From: WLMZ01 sp038227995
Lineage (GTDB): Bacteria; Actinomycetota; Acidimicrobiia; Acidimicrobiales; Ilumatobacteraceae
NCBI GenBank assembly: GCA_038227995.1
Contig: JBBRPP010000014.1
Location: forward strand, 1-64,000
Direction: 5' to 3'
DNA: 64,000 nt
The notes under the pieces are model-generated. The model was given only the letters and a program-made list of their open reading frames with translations, was not told where the DNA came from and ran no database searches. How positions within the stretch are numbered: position 1 is the first letter of the stretch; every line of letters starts with the position of its first letter. This document shows, in pieces, positions 42,989 to 52,003 of the stretch. Both the position numbers and the translations under genes were made by a program.

Positions 42989-45271
42989 TCAAACTAACGC
43001 AACGATGTCCGTCGGTCGAACGGGCACCCGGTCGATCGGCCGACCGATCGCGTCACGAATCGCCGCGACGATTGCCGGCGTGCTCGAGATCGTCGGCGGT
43101 TCGCCGACCCCCTTCGCACCGAGCGGCGCGATCGGATCGGGTTCCTCGATCAACGAGATCACGACGTCGGGCATGTCGAGGAACGTCGGCAGCAAGTAGT
43201 CCGTGAAGCTCGCGTTGCGAACCCGGCCGTTGGTCATGATGATCTCTTCCATGACCGCCAGGCCCAGTCCCTGAGCGATGCCACCCTCGATCTGACCGCG
43301 CACGCTGAGCGGGTTGAGTGCGCGGCCGACATCCTGCGCCGTCGCGATCTGGATCACCTTCACCAAGCCGAGTTCGGGATCGACGTCGACGACCGCACGG
43401 TGGGCCACGAATGCGAAGGCCGTGTGGCAGTTGCCCTGGCCGTTCTCATCGAGGTCCTCGGTCGGCGTGTGGCGGTACTCGACAGTCTCGTCGAACGCGA
43501 GGCCTGCGGTCGCTTCGGCCACAGAAATGCGAAACACGCCGACGGAGTCGACGATGTCGGCCCCCTCGATCGAGAGATCCGAGGCGTCGAGACCGTGCGA
43601 CGACGCGACTGCGTCGAACATCAGCCCGCGCACCTTGTGACACGCAGCGTTGACCGCTCCCCCGCTCATCCACGTCTGACGCGACGCAGATGTCGAACCC
43701 GCCGAGCCGACACCCGTATCGATGGGGTCGAGCACCACGTCGTCGACGCCCAACACGCTGCGGGCGATCTGCCCGGCGATGGTCACGAAGCCTTGCCCGA
43801 CCTCGCTGGTCGCGAACTTGAGGGTGGCGATGCCGTCGGCAAGCCGGCACCTGGCCGTCGAATAGTCGTCGAACCCCTCGCTGTACATCAGGTTCTTGAT
43901 CGACACGGCGAAGCCGATGCCACGGCGGATGTGACCCGAGTCGGCAGTGCGGCCAGCACCGCCCGGAAGACGCATCACGTTGCCGTCATGGCCGCCGACC
44001 GGCTCGTCGGGAAGCGGGAGTGCCGCTGTCTCGCGGATGCAGCGGGCGACCGGCGCGACGTTCTCGATGATCTGACCCGTGATCAGCTTGTCGCCGATCT
44101 CCATCGCGTTCAACAGACGGAGCTCGATCGGGTCGATGCCGCACGCCACGGCGAGCTTGTCCATCTGGCTCTCGTGGGCGAAGCAGGCCTGGACCACGCC
44201 GAAGCCGCGCATCGCGCCGCACGGCAAGTTGTTGGTCCGAACCGCGTAGCCGTCGACGATCGCGTTCGCGCACTTGTACGGACCCTGGGTGTGGGTGATG
44301 CCGTTGATCAACACGGCCGACGAAGTGGACGCGTAGGCACCGCCGTCGAAGACCATCCGCGCCTCGACCTTGACGATGCGTCCGTCGGCCGTCGCGTGGT
44401 GGCGCATCCAGATCCGCGCGGGGTGGCGATGCACATGACCGAGGAAGCTCTCTGCCCGGCTGTAGTGGATGCGGACGGGACGGCCGGTACGTAGCGCGAG
44501 CAGACACGTGTGCACCTGCAGGCTGATGTCCTCACGAGCGCCAAACGCGCCGCCCACGCCACCGAGCGTCAGGCGGATGCTGTCGACAGGGAGACCGAGG
44601 CACGCGGCGATCTGCTTCTGGTCCTCGTGCAACCATTGCGTGGCGACGTGCAGATCGATGCCTGCGCCTCCGGGATCAGGGGTCGCGAGAGCAGCCTCCA
44701 GCCCGAGAAACGCCTGGTCCTGCATGCCGATCTCATAGTTCCCTTCGACGACCACGGCGCCTGTCGCGTCGACGTCGCCGCACACGATGCGCTGATGGCG
44801 GATCACGTTGCCATCGGGATGGATCGGTGGATGACTGCCATCGATCGCCCGTTCCGGATCGGTCAACGGCTCGAGCACCTCGTACACCACGATGATGGCT
44901 TCCAGCGCGCGCCGGCAGGTCTCGGGATGATCGGCCGCGACCGCCGCAATGGGCTCGCCGACGAATCGAACGAACTCGCTGGCGAACACCGGCTGGTCCT
45001 GGCTGATGAGGCCGTACGTGAGCTCCCCCGGGACGTCCTCGGCGGTGATGATGGCCTCGACACCGCTGATCCGGTAGGCCGGGGAGACGTCGATCGACAC
45101 GATGCGCGCGTACGGATGCGGCGAGCGCAAGGTCGCACCCCACAACGCGTTGTCGGCGCCGAGGTCGGACGAGAACGCGAACGTACCCTGCACCTTGGCC
45201 CCGCCATCGGGGCGGGTGATGCTGTCGCCGAGGCGGCCGAACCGGGTGCGCTCGCCAGCCGTGATGCTCAT
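42989..45271 (-). CDS. Xanthine dehydrogenase family, molybdopterin subunit
   Basis: This 760-residue subunit holds the molybdenum cofactor and substrate site. Seen motifs are GGVGGAFGARED, the active-site loop CGAMRGFGV (the CO dehydrogenase AYRCSFR is absent), SEVGQGF and the late GAKGVGEPP with catalytic Glu724. It forms a heterotrimer with the two upstream gene products and oxidises a heterocycle or aldehyde by hydroxylation; xanthine is a guess supported by the adjacent phosphoribosyltransferase. The ATG at 45271 overlaps the stop of the iron-sulfur subunit gene (ATGA). Confidence 0.92.
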   Translation of the reverse strand: MSITAGERTRFGRLGDSITRPDGGAKVQGTFAFSSDLGADNALWGATLRSPHPYARIVSIDVSPAYRISGVEAIITAEDVPGELTYGLISQDQPVFASEFVRFVGEPIAAVAADHPETCRRALEAIIVVYEVLEPLTDPERAIDGSHPPIHPDGNVIRHQRIVCGDVDATGAVVVEGNYEIGMQDQAFLGLEAALATPDPGGAGIDLHVATQWLHEDQKQIAACLGLPVDSIRLTLGGVGGAFGAREDISLQVHTCLLALRTGRPVRIHYSRAESFLGHVHRHPARIWMRHHATADGRIVKVEARMVFDGGAYASTSSAVLINGITHTQGPYKCANAIVDGYAVRTNNLPCGAMRGFGVVQACFAHESQMDKLAVACGIDPIELRLLNAMEIGDKLITGQIIENVAPVARCIRETAALPLPDEPVGGHDGNVMRLPGGAGRTADSGHIRRGIGFAVSIKNLMYSEGFDDYSTARCRLADGIATLKFATSEVGQGFVTIAGQIARSVLGVDDVVLDPIDTGVGSAGSTSASRQTWMSGGAVNAACHKVRGLMFDAVASSHGLDASDLSIEGADIVDSVGVFRISVAEATAGLAFDETVEYRHTPTEDLDENGQGNCHTAFAFVAHRAVVDVDPELGLVKVIQIATAQDVGRALNPLSVRGQIEGGIAQGLGLAVMEEIIMTNGRVRNASFTDYLLPTFLDMPDVVISLIEEPDPIAPLGAKGVGEPPTISSTPAIVAAIRDAIGRPIDRVPVRPTDIVALV

Positions 45272-45789
45272 TCCGCAGCCTCCGCGCGTCGAGCGATCGA
45301 GACCCGTTGCACCGCGTCGATGATCCGCCCGTAGCCGGTGCAGCGGCACACGTTCCCGCTGAGTTCCTCGCGGATCTCGACGACATCGGGATCGGGCGAG
45401 CGTTCGAGCAGATTGTGAGTGGCCATGATCAAACCGGGTGTGCAGAAGCCGCACTGCACAGCGCCAGCGTCCACGAATGCCTGCTGCACGTCGCTCGGTG
45501 ACCCGACCGGCGCAATGCCCTCGATCGTCAGGATCGGTTGACCGATCGCGCTCGCAGCCATCACGAGACACGAGCACACGAGTTCTCCGTCGACCAGCAC
45601 GCTGCACGAGCCGCACTCGCCCTGTTCGCACGCACCCTTGCTGCCCGTGAGGCCGAGCCGTTCGCGCAGGACGTAGAGCAGGCTCTCGCCGACCCACGCG
45701 TCGCGCACGTCGTGATCGGTGCCGTTGACGTGAAGGCGGTAGTGCTCGTCGAGACCCACCACCGTGGCTGCTGCCAGCTGGTCACTCAT
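45268..45789 (-). CDS. Xanthine dehydrogenase family, 2Fe-2S subunit
   Basis: This 173-residue subunit carries both clusters of the family: the plant-ferredoxin-type set Cys54, Cys59, Cys62, Cys74 and the helical-domain set Cys113, Cys116, Cys148, Cys150 (CGFCTPG and CRCTGY). It relays electrons from the molybdenum site to FAD. The ATG at 45789 is chosen because it begins just before the ferredoxin fold and overlaps the FAD-subunit gene by 8 bp, fitting translational coupling. Confidence 0.95.
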   Translation of the reverse strand: MSDQLAAATVVGLDEHYRLHVNGTDHDVRDAWVGESLLYVLRERLGLTGSKGACEQGECGSCSVLVDGELVCSCLVMAASAIGQPILTIEGIAPVGSPSDVQQAFVDAGAVQCGFCTPGLIMATHNLLERSPDPDVVEIREELSGNVCRCTGYGRIIDAVQRVSIARRAEAAE

Positions 45790-46633
45790 TCGGGAATGCC
45801 CTTCGTAACAAGCGTGAGGACAGGACACCGATCGCGTGCCGTCGGTAGACGGCACGCGATCGATGGTCGTCGATCGGCCGGCTTGCCGCCGCAGCCAGTT
45901 CACCGAAGCGACGAACCGTGTCGACCGTCGCAGACATCGTCGAGAAGTCGACGGCTCCGATCGCGAACGATTCCGCCTCCGCGCAGCGCAGGATCGTCGG
46001 CGCGACGCTTCCGATGGCGAGCCGAATCGACGAGCTCGGCATATCCACCGCGATGCACGCGGTCGCGAGCGCGATCACCATTGCGTTGCGAACTCCGACC
46101 TTGCTGTAGCCCTGCCATCCCGACAACATCGGCACCGTCACCGCGGTGATCAGTTCGCCCGGCTCCAATGCGGTGCGCTTCACGCCCACCATGAAGTCGT
46201 GCACCGACATCGACCGCTCACCGCGGGTGCTGGCAACGTGCACCACAGCGTCGAGCGCCGACAACACCGGCAGGCCGTCGCCGGCGGGAGAGCACGTCCC
46301 GAGGTTGCCGCCCAGCGTTCCTGCGTGCCGGATCTGGGGCGAACCCACGGTGCGCGCGGCTTCGGCCAGCGCCGGCAACATCTCGGCCAACGGCGACGAC
46401 ATCAGCTCGGCGTACGTGACCGCTGCCCCGATTCGCACCGTCGCCCCGATCGGATCAACGGTCCACGAGCGCAGCTCGGACACCCGGCTGACCGCCAGCA
46501 CCACGTTCGGTCGGCGATGACCCATGTTGACCTCGACCATCGCGTCGGTGCCACCCGCCAGCACGAGCGCATCAGGCGCCGCCGCCAACGCGGACACCGC
46601 TTCGTCGAGGGTGGTTGGGACGAGAACTGGCAT
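45782..46633 (-). CDS. Xanthine dehydrogenase family, FAD subunit
   Basis: This 283-residue subunit binds FAD. The VLAGGTDAMVEV segment and the GTLGGNLGTCSPAGD loop are the flavin-binding hallmarks, and the CO_deh_flav C-terminal domain follows from about residue 175. It passes electrons to NAD+ or another acceptor. It is the first gene of the operon FAD-2Fe2S-Mo; all junctions overlap. Confidence 0.93.
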   Translation of the reverse strand: MPVLVPTTLDEAVSALAAAPDALVLAGGTDAMVEVNMGHRRPNVVLAVSRVSELRSWTVDPIGATVRIGAAVTYAELMSSPLAEMLPALAEAARTVGSPQIRHAGTLGGNLGTCSPAGDGLPVLSALDAVVHVASTRGERSMSVHDFMVGVKRTALEPGELITAVTVPMLSGWQGYSKVGVRNAMVIALATACIAVDMPSSSIRLAIGSVAPTILRCAEAESFAIGAVDFSTMSATVDTVRRFGELAAAASRPIDDHRSRAVYRRHAIGVLSSRLLRRAFPNE

Positions 46634-46642
46634 GCGCCGCAG

Positions 46643-46648
46643 ACTTTA
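46643..46648 (-). promoter_or_regulatory. Candidate -10 box, xanthine-dehydrogenase-type operon
   Basis: TAAAGT on the minus strand ends 9 nt before the ATG at 46633. It stands out in a locally AT-rich stretch. The rest of the 140-bp gap up to 46773 holds nothing I can identify. Confidence 0.4.
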
Positions 46649-46773
46649 CATTTCGTACACCTGAACCGGCCGGACCGCCTGCGGCGATTCGATCACAATC
46701 CTGTGAACCAGGTGTTTCGTGATGCGTCGACCGAGCGACTCCCGGGGACGACCCAGACGATCGGGCCGACAGG

Positions 46774-47586
46774 CTATTCGACGGTGAGGCCCAAGAGCTT
46801 CGGGTCATCTGGCGGCAGCTGCGGGTCCATCGCCTCCAGTTCGGCGAGCACGATGCGGGCCACGACGAGGTTTCGCACCCAGTTGCGGTTGCCCGGCACG
46901 ACGTACCACGGCGCGTACTCGGTGCTGGTCTCGTTGAACGCAACCTCGTAGGCCTTCATGAACTCGGGCCACAGCTTGCGATCTTCGAGATCGCCCGCAC
47001 GAAACTTCCAGCGCTTCTCGGGGTCGTCGATTCGGGCCTGCAGTCGCTCGCGTTGTTCGTCCTTGGAGATGTGCAGGTTGATCTTGACGATCCGGGTGCC
47101 CTCGTCGGACAACATCCGCTCGAACTCGCGGATGTGGCGATACCGCTTTTCCCACCGCTCCTTCGGCACCAGATTCTTGACCCGCACCACGAGAACGTCC
47201 TCGTAGTGGCTTCGGTTCCACACGCCGATCTCGCCGTGCGGAGGGGCGACGGCGTGCAGGCGCCACAGAAAATCGTGGGCGGTCTCCGGACCCGCCGGCG
47301 CCTTGAAGCTCTCGACCTGCACACCGGCCGAGTTGAGCGGGCCGAACACGCTCCGGATCGTGCCGTCCTTGCCGGCTGCGTCCATCGCTTGCAGCACGAC
47401 GAGCAGTGAGCGCTTCGACTCAGCCGCCAACCGGGCCTGGAGGACGTCGATGCGCTCGGTCACATCCGCCAGCTCGGCTTTGGCTGCAGCCTTGTCCCAG
47501 CCGAAGGTCTCGTCGGGATTGCGCCGTTTGAGGGTGAAGTTCGCGCCCGGTTTGACCATGAGACGCGCCAGCAACTTGTCAGCCAT
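46774..47586 (-). CDS. ppk2: Polyphosphate kinase 2 family protein
   Basis: This 270-residue one-domain PPK2 transfers phosphate between polyphosphate and nucleotides. The Walker A-like loop AMDAAGKDGT is at 67-76, the GIGVWNRSHYEDVLVVRV-type Walker B region is near 120-137 and the lid-arginine segment ERWEKRYRHIREFE follows. The length and the QAMDAAGKDG motif fit class I or III single-domain enzymes, which phosphorylate ADP or AMP. A -10 box 7 nt before the ATG suggests an independent leaderless gene. Confidence 0.92.
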   Translation of the reverse strand: MADKLLARLMVKPGANFTLKRRNPDETFGWDKAAAKAELADVTERIDVLQARLAAESKRSLLVVLQAMDAAGKDGTIRSVFGPLNSAGVQVESFKAPAGPETAHDFLWRLHAVAPPHGEIGVWNRSHYEDVLVVRVKNLVPKERWEKRYRHIREFERMLSDEGTRIVKINLHISKDEQRERLQARIDDPEKRWKFRAGDLEDRKLWPEFMKAYEVAFNETSTEYAPWYVVPGNRNWVRNLVVARIVLAELEAMDPQLPPDDPKLLGLTVE

Positions 47587-47593
47587 GGCCGCG

Positions 47594-47599
47594 ACAGTA
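47594..47599 (-). promoter_or_regulatory. Candidate -10 box, ppk2
   Basis: TACTGT on the minus strand ends 7 nt before the ATG at 47586. Confidence 0.5.
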
Positions 47600-47649
47600 A
47601 CCCGATCACGCCTGGCGCGAGTCAGATCGCACGGCCGATCACGTTTCGG

Positions 47650-47871
47650 TCAAACGATGAACGGGCAATGTCGACAGCCGCTCTCGCAGCACCAGCCGCG
47701 CTCGGCGAGGAAGGTCGCGGTGAAGACGGACAAACCGCTCGCCGGGTCCCGATACGACGGCAAGCCGTCCGCGACGGCCGCATCGTGGCGTTCCATGATC
47801 TCGGGCCGACGAGGGTGGCTTGGTGCCAGGCGCCGTGGATGCGGTGAGGTGACGTGGTCGTCGCGCAGCAT
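47650..47871 (-). CDS. DUF5522 family small protein
   Basis: This 73-residue protein ends in YRDPASGLSVFTATFLAERG followed by WCCESGCRHCPF, the Cys-rich signature of the DUF5522 family, which is widespread in bacteria and of unknown function. The Cys cluster may bind a metal. The ATG at 47871 is the best start because the upstream open frame runs into the promoter region of the next gene. Family match is from recognition of the motif. Confidence 0.75.
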   Translation of the reverse strand: MLRDDHVTSPHPRRLAPSHPRRPEIMERHDAAVADGLPSYRDPASGLSVFTATFLAERGWCCESGCRHCPFIV

Positions 47872-47952
47872 CACGTACAACCCTACGAGCCACTCGCTGC
47901 ACGTGACCACGTCATTTCGAGTTCGTGTCGTCGGCGCAGCGCGGAGTGTGAC

Positions 47953-47958
47953 TAAGGT
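47953..47958 (+). promoter_or_regulatory. Weak candidate -10 box, peptide importer
   Basis: TAAGGT lies about 90 nt before the binding-protein start, in a 178-bp region between it and the DUF5522 gene. No clear -35 element is seen. Unlike most genes here this one would have a long leader with a ribosome site. Confidence 0.25.
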
Positions 47959-48049
47959 GCCCTTGGTGCTGTGGCAGGGGTCACAACGCTCCAACGAAAC
48001 GGCTTCTCGAAACCTCGGGGAGCACGACGACAACCAAAAGGGGGAGTCC

Positions 48050-49972
48050 ATGGGGACTACGAAACGAACGGCAAGGCGTCATCCAGGCGTTTTGCTCGGA
48101 TCGGCGCTGGTCACGTTCACCATCATCGCTGGTGCGTGTAGCAGTAGTAAGGACAACGGCGGCGACGCCAGCGCGACCACCAAGGCCGCAACCGCGTCGA
48201 CAGCGGCCCCGACGGCCACGACCGGCGGCTCGGCCACCACCACAGCTTCCAGCACCGCGACAACGGGCGGGACCGACACCAGCACCGCACCGACCGGCGG
48301 TGGCGACACCACCGTGCCAAGCACCGAGGCCGCCAAGCCGGCAGTCCCCGGCGGCAAGTTGATCGTCAGCGGCGAGGCCGAAGTGGCCCAGGCGTGGACG
48401 CCGGCCGCGATGCAGTGCGACTCGTACTGCCAAGAGCGCGCCCGCTCGTTCTTCGATCCGGTTGCCGCATTCGGCGCGGACGAAAAGGTCCATCCGTACC
48501 TCGCAGAGAAGATCGAGCCCAACGCGGACTCCACCGTGTGGACCATCACCCTTCGTGACGGGATCAAGTTCACCGATGGCACGGCCGTCGATGCCGACGC
48601 GGTCATCCGCAACCTGCAGACCACCGGCACCAGCTTGTTGATCGCCAAGGTGCTCAACGATGTCGCCAAGGTTCCGGATCCATCCGGCGCCAAGAACACC
48701 GACGGCACGCCGGTGATGGTGCTCGACATCGTCAAGAAGGACGCCAAGACGTTCACGGTCGCGCTCGGCAAGGATGGTGACCCCACCAAGCCGCTGTCAT
48801 GGCCCGGATTCGCCGCAGCCCTGACCACACAGTGGGGTCTGATCGCCTCGCCGGCGTGGCTCGATGAGGTCGCCAAGGACCCCAGCAAGTCTGCGTCCCC
48901 GATCGGCTCCGGCCCGTTCACGGTCGCCAGCTACACGCCGAACGACACCCTCGTCGTGAAGAAGAACCCGAACTACTGGCAGAAGGACGCCAACGGCGTG
49001 CAGCTGCCGTACCTGGACGAGATCGACTTCAAGGTGATCGAGGACAGCCAGACCGCTGAAGAAGGCCTCAAGAACGGCGAGCTCGACATCTTCTCGACGT
49101 CGTCGGCTCAGGTCATCAGCGACTTCCGTTCGGACCCGACCAACTTCCCGATGTCGGAGCAGACGAAGTACGTCGAGACCAACTACATCCTCATCGACCT
49201 CGCCAAGCCGGGTGCTCTGCAGGACCAGCGTGTCCGCTGCGCACTGTCGATGGCGCTCGATCGTCAGGAGCTGATCAACCTCACCGAGGGCGGCATCACG
49301 CAAGTCGCCAACGGTCTGTTCTCGCCTGGCCAAGAGGGTTACCTCGCCGACAACGGGTTCAACACGGCGCAGGACATCGCCGGCGCGAAGAAGCTGATCG
49401 ACGCCTACAAGGCGGAGAAGGGCATCACGGGCAACGTCACCGTCGAGTACGGCCACACCGCCACCGCAATCGGTGACCAGGCTGCCGAGCTGTACAAGGG
49501 CTACTGGTCAAAGATCGGTGTCGACACCAAGGTCGACGTCGTTCCTCAGGACAAGTTCATCACCAACGCCCTGTTCGGCGATCCCGGCTTCTTCATGTAC
49601 GGCTGGCGCAACCACGCCGGTCTGACAGTCGACCAGCAGAACTTCTGGTGGAACTCGGTCTCGGGCCCGCCGGATGGACAGCTCGCGCTGAACTTCGGCC
49701 GTGTCAACGACCCGATCGTTGATGCCAAGCTGGCCGATGCCCGCAGCAACCCGGATGCCGCAGCTCGCAAGGCTGACGCCGAGGACATCAACCGCCAGAT
49801 GGCCAAGATGTGCTACCAGATCCCTGAGGACTACACGCTGTGGGGCACGCCGCACAGCCCGAAGGTCCAGGGTCTGGGCGACACCGTCCTGCCCGACGGC
49901 ACCAAGGCCCGTGACGGCGCCGGCTTCTCCGGCCAGTTCTGGGTCAACTCACTGTGGATCGACAAGGGCTGA
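48050..49972 (+). CDS. Peptide/nickel-type ABC substrate-binding lipoprotein
   Basis: This 640-residue family-5 solute-binding protein begins with a lipoprotein signal (lipobox IAGAC, Cys30) and a Thr/Ala/Ser/Gly-rich linker of about 70 residues. Typical SBP_bac_5 parts are VHPYLAEKIEPNADSTVWTITLRDGIKFTDGTAVDADAV, PIGSGPFTVASYTPND, LVVKKNPNYW and ALSMALDRQELI. It captures a peptide, sugar or similar ligand for the permeases downstream. A gggggag ribosome site precedes the ATG. A strong hairpin after the gene may make it more abundant than the membrane components. Confidence 0.93.
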   Translation: MGTTKRTARRHPGVLLGSALVTFTIIAGACSSSKDNGGDASATTKAATASTAAPTATTGGSATTTASSTATTGGTDTSTAPTGGGDTTVPSTEAAKPAVPGGKLIVSGEAEVAQAWTPAAMQCDSYCQERARSFFDPVAAFGADEKVHPYLAEKIEPNADSTVWTITLRDGIKFTDGTAVDADAVIRNLQTTGTSLLIAKVLNDVAKVPDPSGAKNTDGTPVMVLDIVKKDAKTFTVALGKDGDPTKPLSWPGFAAALTTQWGLIASPAWLDEVAKDPSKSASPIGSGPFTVASYTPNDTLVVKKNPNYWQKDANGVQLPYLDEIDFKVIEDSQTAEEGLKNGELDIFSTSSAQVISDFRSDPTNFPMSEQTKYVETNYILIDLAKPGALQDQRVRCALSMALDRQELINLTEGGITQVANGLFSPGQEGYLADNGFNTAQDIAGAKKLIDAYKAEKGITGNVTVEYGHTATAIGDQAAELYKGYWSKIGVDTKVDVVPQDKFITNALFGDPGFFMYGWRNHAGLTVDQQNFWWNSVSGPPDGQLALNFGRVNDPIVDAKLADARSNPDAAARKADAEDINRQMAKMCYQIPEDYTLWGTPHSPKVQGLGDTVLPDGTKARDGAGFSGQFWVNSLWIDKG

Positions 49973-50003
49973 TTCCCGCCTCGATCTGAAGTTTCCGATT
50001 GAC

Positions 50004-50035
50004 AGGGTGCGGACCGTTCCGGCGGTCCGCACCCT
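50004..50035 (+). terminator. Hairpin between binding-protein and permease genes
   Basis: A perfect 13-bp GC-rich stem (50004-50016 with 50023-50035) has a 6-nt loop, followed by a stretch rich in t and c. It lies within the operon, so it probably causes partial termination or protects the upstream message from 3' decay. Confidence 0.75.
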
Positions 50036-50091
50036 CGATGTCTCGTCTGTTCTCCCGTCCACCCGTCCGTTCACCGTCTCCAGAGGTCTGC

Positions 50092-51057
50092 ATGCGGTAT
50101 TTCTTGCAACGTCTCCTCCAGTTCGTCATCGTGTTCTTCCTGGTCACGTTCGGCGTGCTGGTGTTCATGCGGATCGGTCTCAACAAGCCCGGCGACCCCG
50201 CTCGGACGATGCTCGGCGGAACCGCATCTCAGGCGCAGATCGATGCGGTCACGAAGCGCTTCCACCTCCACGCGAACTACCTCGCCCAGTACTGGTTCTG
50301 GTTGAAGGGGATGTTCACACTCGACTTCGGCTACTCCCAGGTCCACAGCCTGAACGTCACCACGTACCTCAAGCCGAAGATCCTGCCGACGGTCTTCCTC
50401 GGCATCTATGCAACGATCCTCGCCCTCGTGATCGCGATCCCGGTCGCCGTCTACCAGGCCTACCGCCGCGACGGTGTCGGCGACAAGGTCGGCAGCTTCA
50501 TGTCGTTCGCCTTCGTCTCGATCCCGGCGCTCGTGCTCTCTCCCCTGCTGAAGATCGTGTTCATCAACCATCTGCAGTGGTTCCCACGCCTGTTCACCAA
50601 GGTGTACCCGTGGGACAACCCGATCGAGCACTTCAAGAACTTCTTCGTACCCACACTGGCGCTCACGCTGCCACTTGCCGCCATCTATGTTCGTCTGCTC
50701 CGAGCCGACATGGTGCAGACGCTGCAGGCCGACTTCGTGACACTCGCCAGCGCCAAGGGTGTGTCACCGACACGCGTTCTGTGGGGCCACGCCTTGCGCA
50801 ATTCGCTGTTCACTCTGCTGACCAACGTCGGCATTCAAGTCGGAGGTCTCGTCGGTGGCGCGCTGGTCGTCGAGAAATACTTCGCGATGCCCGCGATGGG
50901 CGACACACTGGTGCGCGCCATTCTCTCCAGCGACATCTTCGTCGTGCAGTCCGTTTCGGCGCTGCTCGTCGCCACCGTCGTGATCGTCAACCTGCTTGTC
51001 GACATGAGTTACGCCGTGATCGACCCCCGCATCCGTCACGCCCGAGCACTGAGCTGA
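50092..51057 (+). CDS. Peptide ABC permease, DppB type
   Basis: This 321-residue permease has six predicted helices. It begins MRYFLQRLLQFVIVFFLVTFGVLVFM, the standard DppB/OppB start, followed by the large periplasmic loop and a coupling loop with ASAKGVSPTRVLWGHALRNS (EAA motif). The ATG at 50092 is set by an agagg ribosome site and the canonical N-terminus. The second permease begins 13 bp downstream. Confidence 0.95.
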   Translation: MRYFLQRLLQFVIVFFLVTFGVLVFMRIGLNKPGDPARTMLGGTASQAQIDAVTKRFHLHANYLAQYWFWLKGMFTLDFGYSQVHSLNVTTYLKPKILPTVFLGIYATILALVIAIPVAVYQAYRRDGVGDKVGSFMSFAFVSIPALVLSPLLKIVFINHLQWFPRLFTKVYPWDNPIEHFKNFFVPTLALTLPLAAIYVRLLRADMVQTLQADFVTLASAKGVSPTRVLWGHALRNSLFTLLTNVGIQVGGLVGGALVVEKYFAMPAMGDTLVRAILSSDIFVVQSVSALLVATVVIVNLLVDMSYAVIDPRIRHARALS

Positions 51058-51070
51058 GGAGGCCAAGGTC

Positions 51071-52003
51071 ATGACACTCACTGATGTTCTCGAACTCGCC
51101 ACTCCCGCACCGGCCACGCCGGAGCCCCGACGTCGTCGGCGGCGGCCCAAGATCGGCCTCTGGCTCGGCGTCGGCTGGCTGGCCGCAGTCGCCTTCTGTG
51201 CGATCTTCGCCAACCAACTGTCCTTCATTCGCGCCTACGACACCAAGATCAAGGTCAAAGGTCGCACCGGCCGATACAACATCGGGCCCGGTTGGCGGAC
51301 CTGGATGGGCACCGACGCCAGTTCGCACGATGTCTTCGCGCGCTGCATCTACGGCGCCAAGGTCACGCTCACGATCGGTGTGCTGTCGACGATCATCGGA
51401 TTGTTCCTCGGTGGATTGCTCGGGGTGATGTCCGGCTACTTCCGTGGCTGGGTCGACCGCATCGGCTCCATCATCGTCGACTCGTTGCTCGCCCTGCCGC
51501 CGCTGCTGCTGGCTCTGCTGCTCGTGTACCGCATGGACGATCTCAAGGGCATCTACACCTGGCTCGGCTGGCTGAACCGCGAATGGGAGATCACGTTGAC
51601 GCTGGGCATCCTCGCCATCGCACCGTTCGCCCGCATCGCTCGGGCCCAGACGATCGCTCTCCGAGATCGCGAGTTCGTCCTCGCTGCGCGAAGTCTCGGA
51701 GCCAAGAGCGGACGCGTGATCGCACGCGAAATCCTGCCCAACCTGATCCCCGCGATGCTGACGGTTGCCGTCACCGGTCTCGGCATCCTGGTCGCCGCAG
51801 AAGGTGCTCTGGCATTCCTCGGTCTGGGCGTCCAGCGCCCGCTGACATGGGGCAAGATGATCGCCGACGGTCAGAATGACCTCGCCCGGGCGTGGTGGGC
51901 GACCATCTTCCCGTGCCTGTTCCTGTTCTTCACCGTCATCTCGTTCAACCTCATCGGTGACCGTCTGGCTCGCCGATTCGACATCCGTGAGGCGGCGATA
52001 TGA
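51071..52003 (+). CDS. Peptide ABC permease, DppC type
   Basis: This 310-residue permease shows the DppC pattern: a cytosolic N-terminus with RRRRRPK, one helix, a periplasmic loop containing the MGTDASSHDVFARCIYGAK segment, and five more helices. The coupling loop AARSLGAKSGRVIAREILPNLIP is the EAA motif. It overlaps the next gene by 4 bp (ATGA). Confidence 0.95.
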   Translation: MTLTDVLELATPAPATPEPRRRRRRPKIGLWLGVGWLAAVAFCAIFANQLSFIRAYDTKIKVKGRTGRYNIGPGWRTWMGTDASSHDVFARCIYGAKVTLTIGVLSTIIGLFLGGLLGVMSGYFRGWVDRIGSIIVDSLLALPPLLLALLLVYRMDDLKGIYTWLGWLNREWEITLTLGILAIAPFARIARAQTIALRDREFVLAARSLGAKSGRVIAREILPNLIPAMLTVAVTGLGILVAAEGALAFLGLGVQRPLTWGKMIADGQNDLARAWWATIFPCLFLFFTVISFNLIGDRLARRFDIREAAI

